A stretch of DNA of 64,000 nucleotides from Verticillium longisporum (Eukaryota; Ascomycota; Sordariomycetes; Glomerellales; Plectosphaerellaceae): positions 1 to 64,000 of the forward strand of contig JAETXT010000002.1 of assembly GCA_019188255.1 (NCBI GenBank). Direction: 5' to 3'. Under the pieces are notes generated by a model. It ran no database searches and was not told the DNA's origin. It saw only the letters and a list, made by a program, of their open reading frames with translations. This document shows positions 31,281 to 42,867 of the stretch, in pieces. Every line of letters begins with the position of its first letter. The first letter of the stretch is position 1. Both the position numbers and the translations under genes were made by a program.

Positions 31281-32363
31281 TCAACCTCCAAATCGAAACC
31301 CCATAAAATCGTCTTCATCGTCGTCGTCGTCCTCCTCCTCTTCGTCATCTCCTTCATCATCGCCTTCACCTTTTCCGGTTGGACTGGTGACTGCCGCCTT
31401 TTGCGCTGGTGGTCCCACCTTTTCTGCGTCTGTCACGTCGGCGTGGCTTCTCAGTGCCTCGCGTCGTTCCTTCAGCTTCCGCACCCTCGCCTCGAGTTCT
31501 TCCATCTCTTCAAACTCAGTCTCTAGCGCGCGCGTCGCTTCTTCCTTCTCATCAGCCACATCCTTTTCAGCCGCCAGGCGCCTCTTTTCGCGCTCTTCTT
31601 CCTCGGTTCTCGCATTGGCGGCATGCTCCTCTGCAGTCATGGCGGGCGCAGAGATGACGGCGTCGTCAGCATACGGTACGCTCTCGGCTGCAATGTCAGC
31701 CTCGAATGCAGCCCACTCGTCCTCGTCCACCTTTTGCTGTGCGGTCACTGTTGACACCGCGTCGTCGGGCTGTCCGGAGGGCGCGATGGGGTCTTGAGGA
31801 ATGAGCGGCGACGGACCAAGGGGTGTCGCAGTAGAGGAGGTGCCGTCGCGATGGTGAGGCGTCGCGGGCCGTGATGGGATCAGCATCTCGCCGCCTTGGA
31901 CGGGCGTCGTGGAGGTCCTCCTGTTCAGTGTTGGGGGCGTCAACGTCTGGTCCTTTGTCGGCTGCGTCTCTTGGTCGCGCGAGGTCTCGCCCGCGCTGTC
32001 GCTGCTGCTTTCCGAACCCGAACGAGCGGGTGTGTTCATGTCGTTCCTGCTGCGCTTCTTGCGTGCTGTCGCATCGACCATCGTAGCATCCTCGTCGTCC
32101 GAGTCTGAATCGTGTTTTCGCTTGTGCGTGCCATTCGTCTGCTCTTCAATCGTTGTTGTTCTTGTCTTTTGCGAGGCTTGCTTCTTCTGAGACTTGTCTG
32201 TGTGTCCGCTACTGCGTAGATGGGCATCCCATAGCGACTCGGCCTTGACAGCTTCGTGGCAAAGGGTGCAGAGAAGCTTGCCAGCATCAGAGTAGGCAGC
32301 AAATGGATGATCAATTCGACGGGCAGCGCGTTGCTGCCGCAAGAGGGCCCGGACGTCTGACAT
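31281..32363 (-). CDS. ZNF830/CCDC16-like zinc-finger protein
   Basis: Single exon, 360 residues, starting MSDVRALLRQQRAARRIDHP at 32363 (further in-frame ATGs upstream lie in apparent UTR). The N-terminal C2H2 finger is CTLCHEAVKAESLWDAHLRSSGH, residues about 31-53. A charged disordered region with nuclear-localisation-like KKRSR follows, then a block DEWAAFEADIA, a long Glu/Arg coiled coil, and an acidic run ending DDFMGFRFGG. Finger, helix and tail match the ZNF830 family, nuclear proteins linked to pre-mRNA splicing and genome stability. It is divergent from med7. Confidence 0.8.
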   Translation of the reverse strand: MSDVRALLRQQRAARRIDHPFAAYSDAGKLLCTLCHEAVKAESLWDAHLRSSGHTDKSQKKQASQKTRTTTIEEQTNGTHKRKHDSDSDDEDATMVDATARKKRSRNDMNTPARSGSESSSDSAGETSRDQETQPTKDQTLTPPTLNRRTSTTPVQGGEMLIPSRPATPHHRDGTSSTATPLGPSPLIPQDPIAPSGQPDDAVSTVTAQQKVDEDEWAAFEADIAAESVPYADDAVISAPAMTAEEHAANARTEEEEREKRRLAAEKDVADEKEEATRALETEFEEMEELEARVRKLKERREALRSHADVTDAEKVGPPAQKAAVTSPTGKGEGDDEGDDEEEEDDDDDEDDFMGFRFGG

Positions 32364-32973
32364 GGCGATTTGCTGCATAAATGGGGAATGGCGGTCAACG
32401 GATGGCGAGACAGTCGACGTGCGTCGGTATCGGGGTTCTTCGGTTGTGGCTGAATCCAAAAGAACCGCCTTGCTGCAACTAGTTTCGGCGTTGGGCAGGT
32501 CCGGCTTGGGCGATAGGACTCTGCGACGCCTCGCTATGATTCTGGGGCGAGTCTTGTCTGGGAACTCGGCAGTGTGCAGGTTCTTTGTCGTCACCACCAC
32601 GATGCTGTGTTGCTGAGGAGGGGAACACAACAATAGCTGCCAGAGCAGCATCACCTGGGCACTTGGGGTACAGACAGGTAGCTTCTCCGCGCTAAACCAA
32701 AACGAGGCACCAAGGTGGAGCACACCCACTGACCCCTCCACCCTTGGAGCACCTGTCGCAGCCAGGTGGAAGGTACCACTTCGTGGTAGGCAGTTGGATC
32801 AAGCTCAGTTGCAAAACGCCTTCATTCCTGATGAGAAATACCACGTCACTTGCACGCGACGCATCATATCCACACGACGGTATCGGATCGCGGTTTGCGG
32901 AGATGCAGTGATACATCACTGCATGGGATAGCCGACTTCCCCTCTCTATCCACCGACTACCAGCTCCAGCAAC
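32364..32973. promoter_or_regulatory. Divergent promoter, ZNF830-like / med7
   Basis: A 610-bp interval between divergent start codons. No further gene is seen; ORFs here are extensions of the flanking frames. Confidence 0.55.
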
Positions 32974-33856
32974 ATGGGTGACAACACCGACCAGCAAGGC
33001 CAGAAGGCCCATTCATCCGCTTTCCCGAATCCCCCCTTGTTCTGGAAGGATTTTACGCCCGAGAACATTACTCGGATCGCAGAACTGCGAGCTACGCGGG
33101 CTGAGGAGACCAGCACTGACCTGAAGGACTTGCCGATCCGAACGTCAGGAATCCCCGACGAACTGATCAACCTACAGCCGCCAGCAGAACCGTCAACAGG
33201 GACCTGGCGCGTTCTGGGAGGACAGTATAGCGTACGTGAGGCCAGCGGTCTTTTTGAGAATCGCAATGGCTACGAGGCTGACATTGTGCACAGTTGGATG
33301 ACAAGCTGCCCTCCCTGGAGGAAGTCAACATCAAGCGCCTGGCTTCAGCACACAACGACGAAAGGGATGGCAAACATCTCGATCGTGCATTTGAGCTGAA
33401 ACGAATGGCCAAATCGCTCCTGCTTAATTTTCTCGAGCTTGTCGGAGTAATGGGCATCACCCCAGAAGATGTACGCTCCCTCGCTCGTTCCCTTCATTCT
33501 GCGCGCCAGGCTGACTCTTGCCGCCCTTCTAGTCCACCGCCAAAGTTGACGATTTACGAACGCTTCTCATGAACTTCCATCATGTTCTTAATGAGTATCG
33601 CCCCCACCAGGCGCGCGAATCGGGTATCGCATTAATGCAGTCACATCTCGACCGAACCCGAGCCGAAACTGCAGCCATCAGGGCCCAGGTCGACAGCGCA
33701 AAGAGAGTACTGGAGGGCCTCGGCAGCATCGATATCCTTCAGACCGGTTCTACGTCGGAACCTGCATCAAAAGGGAATGAACAATCTGCGAGCAAAGACG
33801 TCCTGGACCGACGGGAGAGGGAAGTATGGGAAGCGGCTGACGAGCTCTTCATCTGA
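32974..33856 (+). CDS. med7: Mediator complex subunit Med7
   Basis: Middle-module subunit of Mediator, linking activators to RNA polymerase II. Three exons, 32974-33231, 33294-33470 and 33533-33856, give 252 residues. All introns are phase 0 with GTACG donors. The family signature FPNPPLFWKDFTPEN is at residues 17-31, the LNFLELVGVMG and LRTLLMNFHHVLNEYRPHQAR helices cross the second splice junction, and a C-terminal coiled coil follows. Confidence 0.95.
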
Positions 33857-34092
33857 GCTGGTCAGTAGCCGAAAGGGGCTGCACTTGAAGAAGTTCCGAG
33901 TACCGCGCCTAAATATATAGCGACATGATTCCTCGCAGAAAATACATTGATACCCATTTCAGACTGCTTCGTCTTGCACAAGTTTGCTCCACATCTTATC
34001 ACCTCACCCTTGTTCTCGTGCAGGAGACGCTATCTCTACCACACAATCCTAGCCGGCAAGACGCGCCGCATGTTCCAAATTGAATCCGACGC

Positions 34093-34266
34093 CTACATGA
34101 CTGTGCACGGAATAGGGATACAGCAGCATGAGTAGCCGTCACACTCCAAGCACTTGGTTTTGCCACCAGTCGCCTCGGCAGGCTTGAGAACACTTTCCGC
34201 AATAGATGTTGCTGCACTGCCAGGACCGTTGCGGTTGACAGGCGTACACCGAGAGCCGCAAGCCAT
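34093..34266 (-). CDS. Candidate 57-residue cysteine-rich protein (metallothionein-like?)
   Basis: A short ORF with ATG at 34266 and TAG at 34095-34093. It starts MACGSRCTPVN and ends KCLECDGYSCCC...C, with eight Cys in 57 residues arranged as C-x3-C near the start and C-x2-C-x4-CCC-x4-C at the end. There is no signal peptide. The spacing recalls small cytosolic metal-binding proteins, but I do not recognise a specific family. The region also reads Cys-rich in a second frame, so chance cannot be excluded. Confidence 0.4.
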   Translation of the reverse strand: MACGSRCTPVNRNGPGSAATSIAESVLKPAEATGGKTKCLECDGYSCCCIPIPCTVM

Positions 34267-35041
34267 GGTTTCGTTTTCAGCTGATTCAAAAACTAAAGCT
34301 CAAGGCCCAAGGCGCATAAATGTCGAAGACCTGTGGGCCAGAGAAGCAATTTGGCTGGGTTGTCAGCAAGATGTTAGCGACAAGGACCAGTGACGTCAAT
34401 TCCTCATGTGGGCTTGATAACGCGGCACGTACAGATAGTAATCGGGAATCGGCGCCAACAGGTGGTGCTTCAGCGAGGTGTACGGTCGGATCTGCAGTTA
34501 AGGCTTTAGAATTCGCACTGCAAATAAGATGTAACAAGATGGGCAACGTCTTATTTAAAAGGCACGGCGAGTCAATGCTGTTGGACAGCTGTGTCAAGGC
34601 CTCCCCAGGTCGTATCCAATAGATGTGACGCATTTTAACCGTCTGTGCCAACGTAGATCCCACCAGCCACGAAGTCGTCGTGTCGCATGTGTTGGTTCAT
34701 GCCATGTACCCTGCAGTGCCCAGATTTGGGCCGACTCAGGTGCGTCATGTGCAAGCCATAGTATTCATCGTCAACTACACGCGAAAAGCTACTACTATCC
34801 CCAGGCGAGACATCCCGAAAAGGACAAGAGCGGGTTACACCAGATCAGGCCAACCTTGCGCGCAAATATGATTCCCAGATAGTGTGGCTCCCGTCCCTAC
34901 GGGCCCTGCGGGGATCGCCAACCGAGCACCCTACAAATTCATGTTGCCCGAACCCTTTGTTGAACGCAACGCTCATATCGTAATTTGTATAAGGAAACCA
35001 ACGCCGTCCCACACTGCTGTTCCCTACAGCGGTACTGCCAC
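34267..35041. other. Intergenic, no gene seen
   Basis: Lies between the candidate small Cys-rich ORF and the 3' end of bye1. Short ORFs only. Confidence 0.5.
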
Positions 35042-37669
35042 TCAAGCCGATGGCGTCGCTGCCGGCTGCGTATTCGCCGTTCGCGCGCCGCCTCTCGACG
35101 CCGATGCCATTGCCTCGCTTTCGATCTGGAGAAGCTGGCTAAGATACTTGAGATCTACACGGGCTCTCTCGTCTCGTTCGAATATCCCACGACAAACCTG
35201 CCATTCTCGGCGCGTCATGCGAATCGCCTGGGGCAGAAGAAACTGAACGGTGGCACAATCGATGAACGGCCCAAGTACTTCTCGCGCTATAGCCTCGCCC
35301 TGCTGTCGAAGCCTGTTCATATCATCTTCCGAGGGCTCACGCTGTGCATAGCCGTGTGGTGCCTGGTTTGGCGGCACCACCTGATGGGCGCCTTGTGTTG
35401 GATGTCCGTTGCTAGTAACCGGGGATGGCGAGGCATGTGCAAATGGACTCTGGCCCACGGCTGGAGAGAAAGCAGGGCCTGACACTGACGGCTGACAATT
35501 GCCTTGGCCAGCTGGAGTGGGGGTCGTCGTATTCGTCTTTGGAGACTGCGCCGGATGCTGGTCAAGATTTCTATAAACGAAAACTGCCAACAAAATCGGT
35601 TCAGCGCGACGTTGTGGAATCAGGTTGTCGGAAAAGTTGAGGAGGAACTCTGGCAAACCGCTGTCTCCTGCAGGGACGGGTACGAGATAGGTATCGCGCA
35701 CATTGCCCACCGCCTTCTGGCCGATAACTGCATACCTCTTCTTGGAACTGAAGTAATCAAAGAGCTTCCGAAATTCAGGTCGTGAGGATTCGGACGAGGG
35801 CGACAGCGAGACAACGACGACGTCAGTCTTGTCCGAGTACCGTAGGCCACAGAGATATTCAATGGCCTTCTGTTCGTCGATACGACCGGCCACGGCCATT
35901 CTCTTTGGAATCAGCGTCGACCATGGCAACCCAATGCTCGCGGCTAGGTTAGCCCCTGCTACAAACTTGGCAGTGGCCTGGAAGTCCGCAATCGTGTTCA
36001 TGGCGAGGCTGCCACGCCATACAACGTCGGGTTCAGACTCATCAGTAGGGGAGTAGGGCGGAGAGTCTGTCTCGTCCTGCAGCAGCCGATCGACATCAGC
36101 ATCGACGCCGGGCCCATTCCCGTGGTACACCTGGCCCGATGGGCGTCGTTCTTGTCCTGTGGGCGATTTGACGCTGGAGAAGACCTTGTTGATATCAAAG
36201 TCTGCCTGTCGCGGCGATTGCTGAGGGCCTTGCGTATCAACTTGCAAAGCTGCGTGTGCGGGTAACTCGACCGAGTTTTCTGGGCGCGGGGGCTCATTTT
36301 CTGTCGCGTCGGCCTGTTGGTCGCGAGCGCTAGGGCGGCGGAACGCTGGGCGAGCCTCCTCCATCTGAGATTCGGCATCGTTCTCCACCATTTCGTCCCC
36401 CTTGTGTGTGCGTCGCATGCGAGGACCGTCATCCGTGACCAGAATCGACTGCTTTTCAGACTTGGCCCTCAACTCCGCGTTCAGACGTTGCTGTTCCTTC
36501 GTCGCCAGCTGATCAGAAGTCATGACAGCCAACATTGGGGGCGACAGTGTGCTATGAAGCAATCCCATGCTGAGCTCTGGATTCGCTTTCAGGTTCGAGA
36601 CCAAAGTCCTGCACCTGTTTGAGTACTGACTAGCGTCAGGGTGACTGTCACGAACAGCTCGCTCAATCTGGATCGCCCATAGCTCGGACAATGCAGCAGG
36701 TGTGGTGTCCTTTGGCACCGTAATGAGCTTGTTCTTCAAAGCCGTTCCGAGGCCAATGGCCACAGCCTTTTGAAGGGCTTGCGCCACAGACCGGTGGTTA
36801 GTGTCAGCTACGTCTGCCATCTTCGCGGGAAGGTCAGCAGGCGCAACATATTCGACTCGCTTCGGCTCGGTCTCGGAAACTTTCCGCACCTTGGGTGCGG
36901 GTGTCTGTTGACATACATGTTAGTTCTGGTCGTTCCCATTAGACGGCTCTTCGCGAGAACTTACCTTGACATCCTTGTCGCTCTCGTCAGCCTTGCGCTT
37001 TGCTGCACCAGGTTTCGTAACCTCCTTTTTGCCCTTGGGTTTCCGAGCACCCTGCGCCCGAGGTGATTCTCCTGCCTGGGGGCTCGCGGCCTGCGATTCA
37101 TGCTCCTTGGAGTCGCAGACGCGCTTGGGTCCTCCGACCCCCTTCTTCTTTCCGGGCTTCTTCTTCTTCTCAGCGGCCTCGGCTGATTTTCTGTCCCTGT
37201 ACGCCTTTTGGCGTTCTTCCCAGGGTTTCCTACCTTCGGCTATGCCAGAAAGTAGCTCCTTGTGGTACTCCAGTTGAGGGCGGCATTGCTCGCAGTAGTA
37301 ATGCTCGGGGAGATTGTCGTCGGGCATACCCATGCATACATTGTGCTGCCAGGCGCCACAAGTGTCGCATGCGACCCAGACTTGGTCATCCTCGTCGTCA
37401 TCTTGGTCGGTGGCGCCGCAAACGCAGCGTATTATTTCCTCTTCAGGCTCTTCTTCCTGCTGCTGCTTCTTCTTTCTGCCTCGCTTCTTCGGAGCTTCGA
37501 GGGGCTGATCGTCGAAAGCTTTCGTGTGCTGTCCCTTCGTAGCGCGTACAGAGCGCCGGGGTTCGGATTCTGCGCCTTAAAGTCAGTGATGTCGTTCCGT
37601 GACACCCTTCAGCGCGCAATGCGACCGCGGGGCAGATTGGAGGGCTGTGCGCCAATGCTTACCGGACAT
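35042..37669 (-). CDS. bye1: Bye1-like transcription factor (PHD, TFIIS central, SPOC)
   Basis: Nuclear protein of 826 residues that, in the Bye1 family, binds RNA polymerase II through a TFIIS-like domain and H3K4me3 through its PHD finger. Three exons: 37669-37663 (only 7 nt, ATGTCCG), 37575-36965 and 36904-35042. The PHD finger is CVCGATDQ...VACDTCGAWQHNVC...YYCEQC (about residues 50-105). A Lys-rich linker with an NLS follows, then the TFIIS central domain (RSVAQALQKAVAIGL...SNLKANPELSMGLL). The SPOC domain starts VVWRGSLAMNTIADFQA and includes the LCGLRYSDKTDVVVVSLSP block. A Gln/Pro-rich tail ends the protein. Confidence 0.92.
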
Positions 37670-38462
37670 GTCGCTGACGTGGAACGATATGCGTCCCTCT
37701 CAATAGCTTAGTAGCTGAAGGTCTCCCTGGCGAGGGTTATGGGCTTCGAAACCGGTCTGGACAGACCGAACGTGGTTTGCGACGTGGGTACTGGAGCTCG
37801 CGCGTGATTGCGCCGCGCGGGCCTTCGTCGCGAACGCGAGGACCGCTCAGCTTCGCGAGAGGTGCAATTACGCGATTGAACGCAATCCTAAGTTTTCACG
37901 GCTGAATAATACACTATGGGACCTTTCTCGGAGAGCTCGTTACCGAAGATGGAAAACAGAGAAGCCTTGTCGCGCGCGCATGAAGGGAAAGAGGTCGAGA
38001 TGGGTGAGAAGCTTCCTACTTCAAAATACAAGAGAGGGGTTACGTAAGGCTAGTGCGGATTCTGGTCACGTGCACCGCCTGGAGTCGCGGTGAGCTTCGG
38101 CCTACGGCCATGCCCACCTCGCAGCCCAGACCCACTTTGAAGTATCTGTACTTTTCGCTCAGAGCTAAAGACCTGTATGGAGGCTTGGTAATGCGTGCGT
38201 CCAAAGTCCCGTCTCTGCCAACCGTCGTACCTACACCTGAAGCACACACCTACCTCACTGGCAAGGGTCAGCTAACGCGTGCATCGATTGCCTGGAGCTT
38301 CAAGCTACATACAGCCTTCCCACCATAGACGTCAAACTCCCGCCTCATCGCAACGAACAGTCCTTCCCACCCCATCGACGCAGCAGTTCCGCCGAAGGCC
38401 CTTATTCAGTCTCGACTCGACCAACACTTCTTCTCTCATTGTCCAGCCTTACACGCGACGAC
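37670..38462. promoter_or_regulatory. Divergent promoter, bye1 / proteasome alpha3
   Basis: A 790-bp interval between divergent starts. No gene is supported, and a CT-rich tract lies just before the ATG at 38463. Confidence 0.5.
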
Positions 38463-39413
38463 ATGTCTAGACGTTACGATTCCCGGGTAAGCCAGGAACC
38501 CCTTCCCAGGTCACAGCCTCCATCGTTACGAACGAACACTGACAATGTCGGTCATGCAGACGACCATCTTCTCGCCCGAAGGCCGTCTGTACCAAGTCGA
38601 GTACGCCCTGGAAGCCATCTCTCACGCCGGAACTGCGATCGGCATCCTTGCACAAGATGGTATTGTCCTTGCTGCCGAGCGAAAGGTGACGTCGAAGCTG
38701 CTGGAGCAAGACACGTCGGCTGAGAAGCTGTACACGGTGAACGAGTATGTATCATTGATGAGAACTGGAGCAGCACCTGGCTGAGCAATTATTCCCACAG
38801 CAACATGATCTGCGCCGTGGCAGGCATGACGGCTGACGCCAATATCCTGATTAACTACGCACGCCAGGCTGCCCAACGCTACCTCCTCACATATAACGAA
38901 GATATCCCGTGTGAACAGCTCGTCCGAAGGCTGTGCGATCTTAAGCAAGGCTACACACAACATGGTGGTCTCCGACCGTTCGGCGTCTCCTTCATTTACG
39001 CCGGCTGGGATCCCAAGCGACAGTTCCAGTTGTACCAGAGCAACCCTTCAGGCAACTACGGCGGATGGAAGGCGACCGCTGTTGGTGCCAACCGTGCGAG
39101 TGCTGAGAGCTTGCTGAAGCAAGACTACAAGGAGGATTGTAAGCTCACGGATGCGTGTGGCCTGGCCGTCAAGGTTCTTAGCAAGACTATGGATTCCACC
39201 AAGCTGAGCGCCGAGAAACGTATGTTGTCCCAGTCTGCTCTCACTGCTCATTCTTTTCCTGTTACTGACACCTGAGTCGTTGTAGTCGAATTTGCCACGG
39301 TTGGTCAGACGAGCGACGGAAAGATCTACCACCGTCTCTGGAGTGCCGAGGAGATCAAGCAGCTTCTGAAGGAGCATGACCTGGCGAAGGACGAGAGCGC
39401 GGAGGACAAATGA
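38463..39413 (+). CDS. pre9: 20S proteasome subunit alpha3 (Pre9/PSMA4)
   Basis: Alpha-ring subunit of the 20S proteasome, 251 residues. Four exons: 38463-38486 (eight codons), 38560-38744, 38801-39219 and 39286-39413. Splicing produces the alpha-subunit signature [20 protein letters not shown] followed by VEYALEAI. The family block [17 protein letters not shown] lies at the second junction and [13 protein letters not shown] follows in exon 3. The sequence is intact and highly conserved. Confidence 0.97.
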
Positions 39414-39646
39414 AGAAGCGATAGAAGCCATGAAAGCATGATCCGAACGGGAACGGGTTTATATGACGCTCCCAGGACGAAGTGTACCACCAATACTATA
39501 CAAATGATGCCCGTATGGAGTCGCTTATGTGCCCACGATAAAACAACCTTGAAGCCAATGTTCCCCGATGCCGCAACGTCAAATAGCGCCGGAATACCGA
39601 CCTCCTTAGACAAATCGCTATATTCACTCCGAAGCCTAGCCACTGA

Positions 39647-40759
39647 TCAGCGTCTTGTCTCTTCAAGTGGGGAGCCTAGATAGGCCATCTCAAAGCCTAC
39701 ATCTGGTCGTTGACCCGCACTGTCCTCCTCGTCCCGTACGCGCGACCACCCAGCCTTCGACTCCGTCCCAGGGTACGGGTGAGGCTCATGACACTCCCTG
39801 GCGGTCAACTTTGGCCAATGGCGACGATAGCTCCAGTACGCCACAGTATAACCCAGGATGGACCCAACTCCAACATCGTAAACATCATGCCGGTAATCCT
39901 CACATCTGCTGATGGCGATGAGCGCAGCGCCAAGTAGCGGTACCAAGCAGACTAGGGCACGGCTAAGATCCCGTCCGCCAGACTCGTGACGGAAGACGTG
40001 GAGCTGGCCGGCAAAGAACAGACTCAGGAAGCCGAGACCTGCGAATGAGAAGGAAGAATGTCCGGACGGGAAGGATCGCCATCCATCATGCAAGAGGTGG
40101 TGGGCTGTCTCCGTACAGACGCTGATGGAAACAAGGACATCGGCCGGTGTGCCAGGCTCAGGCTTGCATCGCGCAACGAGGTCGGGACGCGGGCGACCCA
40201 CTGCGTTCTTGACGACATCGGTGATGAAGGAGGTCATGACGAGCGCGATACCAAAGCAGAGGTAGGTCACCTCATGCTTGTGGACGGATGCACGGGTGAC
40301 GAAATTCCATACGATGAGGACGCCAAGGGGAATGAAGAGTGCATAGATGAAGTTCCACTCTTCATTGTACAATGAGCTGAACGTCTTGCTAGGACCAGGA
40401 GCAGGTAGGTATTCAACTTACGGACGCTAACTCTCTCAACCTCGGCATGCGGGAACATGATGTGTAAATCATTGACGAAGAACATGCGGTGGAACGGTTC
40501 AACGAAAGCTATGATCTTGGCAAAGAGTGTTAGCCGTTTTGGAGGTTCGGAACCTCGAATCTTGTTTACTGACCGCCATCCATGCTGCAAAAAGAATGAA
40601 AAAGCCTAGATAATCTGGCGCATGGGATCTCTGGAAATGGTGGTGTCAGTCTACGGCAGAGAATGGCGATGATGAGCCCCATACCCTCCAAAATCGACTC
40701 AGGGCGGGCACAACACCTCTGCGCGCACTCCCTTCACTATTACCCCAGTTCGGTGGCAT
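39647..40759 (-). CDS. PAP2-family lipid phosphate phosphatase
   Basis: Integral membrane lipid phosphatase (phosphatidate or diacylglycerol-pyrophosphate type), 312 residues. Exons: 40759-40685, 40630-40574, 40515-40422 and 40359-39647. The last intron uses the acceptor AATGAAG, giving AEVERVSVQWNFIYALF; the nearer TTCAG acceptor is out of frame. The three PAP2 motifs are KNAVGRPRP, PSGH and SRCEDYRHDVYD. About six transmembrane helices are visible, for example YLGFFILFAAWMAIIAFV and FIYALFIPLGVLIVW. The start could instead be 63 codons upstream at 40948. It is divergent from urn1. Confidence 0.9.
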
Positions 40760-41115
40760 CTTGGCAGGCCGAACTCTAGGTTTCCCCCAGGTATGGAAGT
40801 GCAGGCGCAGAATTCCGTCAGGCAGTCGCCGGAGTTTCCTTGGTGATATGAGATACGGGACGGCCTTGCAGATGGTGCGATAGCACAGTCGTCGTGGAAT
40901 GTCGTCTCGTGATGGCCCCGTGACACCAACATGCACCTCGTTGGCCACTGACGCTTAAGCAATAGAGCTTCTGAGCAGCAGCTCTTATCTTATCAGACGA
41001 CCGATGTTTCGCCGCCATCTACCTGATCCACCCGATTTTGCATCATCGCGGCTTGTTCATTGATCAGGCACATTCGCTGTTCTACTTTTCTTTAGCGCCG
41101 ACCGTTGATTTCGCG
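40760..41115. promoter_or_regulatory. Divergent promoter, PAP2 / urn1-like
   Basis: A 356-bp interval if the shorter starts are used. It contains CTTATCTTATCAGAC near 40985, a pair of GATA cores one base away from the ATCWGATAA siderophore-repressor motif; the significance is doubtful. Confidence 0.45.
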
Positions 41116-42867
41116 ATGTTGCAGTCTACGTACCAACCTTCTCCTAATGTCGCGAACCCACCACCACTTCTCCCCGGCTGGACAGAGCACACGGCACCCA
41201 GTGGACACAAGTACTACTACAATACCGAAACGAAGCAGTCGACATACACGAGACCAAGCGCACCTGTGTCACCAGCGCCACCCGCGCATCCCCTCGGTCC
41301 TAGTCCCTACCATCAGCACCAGGCGCTACCAAACCTTTCAGATCCCAATGTTGCCAATGCCTACCTCGCGCAACTGAATGCGGCGCAAGGCCCAGTCTCC
41401 GGCCATCACAATCGTGGAGGAGGATTTGCCCGAGGTGGACGGGGCGGCGGCGACTCGCGTCCACGGCCACAACCCAACGACAGACCGCGCACTAAAGCTG
41501 CGATACCGGGCTTCGAACCGTGGGTTCTCGTAACGACCAAGTATGGCCGACGTTTCGCCTACAATCCCGATAAGAATACCAGCTACTGGCGCATTCCCGA
41601 GAAACTGAAACCTGGAATATTGGAGCTGGACCAGGCGCGCATTCTCGCAAAGACTGCGCCAGAAACAGATGGCAAACCGAAGGACGGGCCGGTTCCTGCG
41701 CCTGGGGCGAGCAATCGACCAGGAGCCCCGGACCCCACTGCTGCGACGGACGAGCCGGAAGACAACGACAGCTCCGAATACGAGGAGGTCGAGGTAACAG
41801 ACGACGAAGCACAGGATGAGGACGATGTGGGCGACGATGGGGAGCATCGACCAAAGCGCCAAAGAACCGAAGAGTCGGGCGAGGAGGAGGCTGTAGAGTT
41901 CAGCGAAGCCGATATTGCCTTTCAATTGCAAGCAATGGGGGAGGCGTACGGTCTCGACCCTGGCGAATACGATGATGGAAACGCAGACGATTGGCCAGAC
42001 GGAGCGGATGGCGTGCAGTTCTCCGAGGAAGACGCGCGAGCTCTCTTTAAAGATCTCCTGGACGATTACAGTATCAATCCCTACAATACCTGGGATAAGT
42101 TGATAGAGGAAGGACGTCTAGTGGACGACCCACGGTACACTGTCTTGGACACGATGAAGGCGAGGAAAGAAGCATGGCAAGAATGGTCCAAGGACAAAAT
42201 CCAGGAGCTCAAGGAACAGCGAGCCAAGCAGGAGAAGACTGACCCTCGAATCCCATACATGGCCCTGCTACAGGACAAGGCGAACCCGAAGCTCTACTGG
42301 CAAGAGTTCAAGAGGAAATACAGGAAGGAGGCGGCGATGACGGATCCCCACGTCAAGGACAAGGACCGAGAGAAGTGGTACCGAGAGCACATCAACCGGC
42401 TCAAGATGCCCCAAGCGACACTCAAAGCGGACCTCGCCGCGGCGCTCAAGGCTCTCCCCGTTTCGGTTCTCAACAACAAATCTAGCATCGCGAGACTGCC
42501 ATCACAACTCCTCGTGGACATTCGATACATCTCACTCCCACCCGCGGTGCGTGATCCACTCATCAAGACGTTTATTCAGACCGCCGAGCCAGCCCCCGAA
42601 GGTGGAGAGGTTACTGAAGAAGACGAGGCCACGAAGAAGGCCAGGGACGCAAAGCAGCGTCGCGAAGCTGCCTTACGTAACCACGAGGAGAGAGTTGCCG
42701 AGCAGAAACGACAGCAGCAGCGTAGCTTAGAGATGGGCAAAGCCAGGCTGCGTGAGGAGGAACGCGAGATTGAACGAGCAATGCAGGTTGGAAAACAGGG
42801 CCTCCACGCACAGCTAGCCACGATGCAGAAGAAGACTATGGAGGAGGAAACAGAGCCTCAAGAGTAA
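41116..42867 (+). CDS. urn1: WW and FF domain protein, Urn1/Prp40-related
   Basis: Single exon, 583 residues, starting MLQSTYQPSP at 41116 (the ORF extends 26 codons upstream through apparent UTR). The WW domain is LPGWTEHTAPSGHKYYYN to the second conserved position in TYTRP (about residues 19-50). A Gly/Arg-rich segment follows, then a second WW-like unit (WVLVTTKYGRRFAYNPDKN), an acidic stretch, an FF domain (FKDLLDDYSINPYNTWDKLI...), and a long charged coiled coil. Proteins with this WW-FF layout are associated with the spliceosome. Confidence 0.85.
   Translation: MLQSTYQPSPNVANPPPLLPGWTEHTAPSGHKYYYNTETKQSTYTRPSAPVSPAPPAHPLGPSPYHQHQALPNLSDPNVANAYLAQLNAAQGPVSGHHNRGGGFARGGRGGGDSRPRPQPNDRPRTKAAIPGFEPWVLVTTKYGRRFAYNPDKNTSYWRIPEKLKPGILELDQARILAKTAPETDGKPKDGPVPAPGASNRPGAPDPTAATDEPEDNDSSEYEEVEVTDDEAQDEDDVGDDGEHRPKRQRTEESGEEEAVEFSEADIAFQLQAMGEAYGLDPGEYDDGNADDWPDGADGVQFSEEDARALFKDLLDDYSINPYNTWDKLIEEGRLVDDPRYTVLDTMKARKEAWQEWSKDKIQELKEQRAKQEKTDPRIPYMALLQDKANPKLYWQEFKRKYRKEAAMTDPHVKDKDREKWYREHINRLKMPQATLKADLAAALKALPVSVLNNKSSIARLPSQLLVDIRYISLPPAVRDPLIKTFIQTAEPAPEGGEVTEEDEATKKARDAKQRREAALRNHEERVAEQKRQQQRSLEMGKARLREEEREIERAMQVGKQGLHAQLATMQKKTMEEETEPQE

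Noticed and set aside
40360..40421. Apparent one-base frameshift in the PAP2 phosphatase
   Set aside because: Using the acceptor AATGAAG at 40360 instead of the nearer TTCAG gives AEVERVSVQWNFIYALF, the expected family sequence.
40980..41000. GATA pair CTTATCTTATCAGAC as another iron-regulatory site
   Set aside because: It differs by one base from ATCWGATAA and lies between genes with no iron link.
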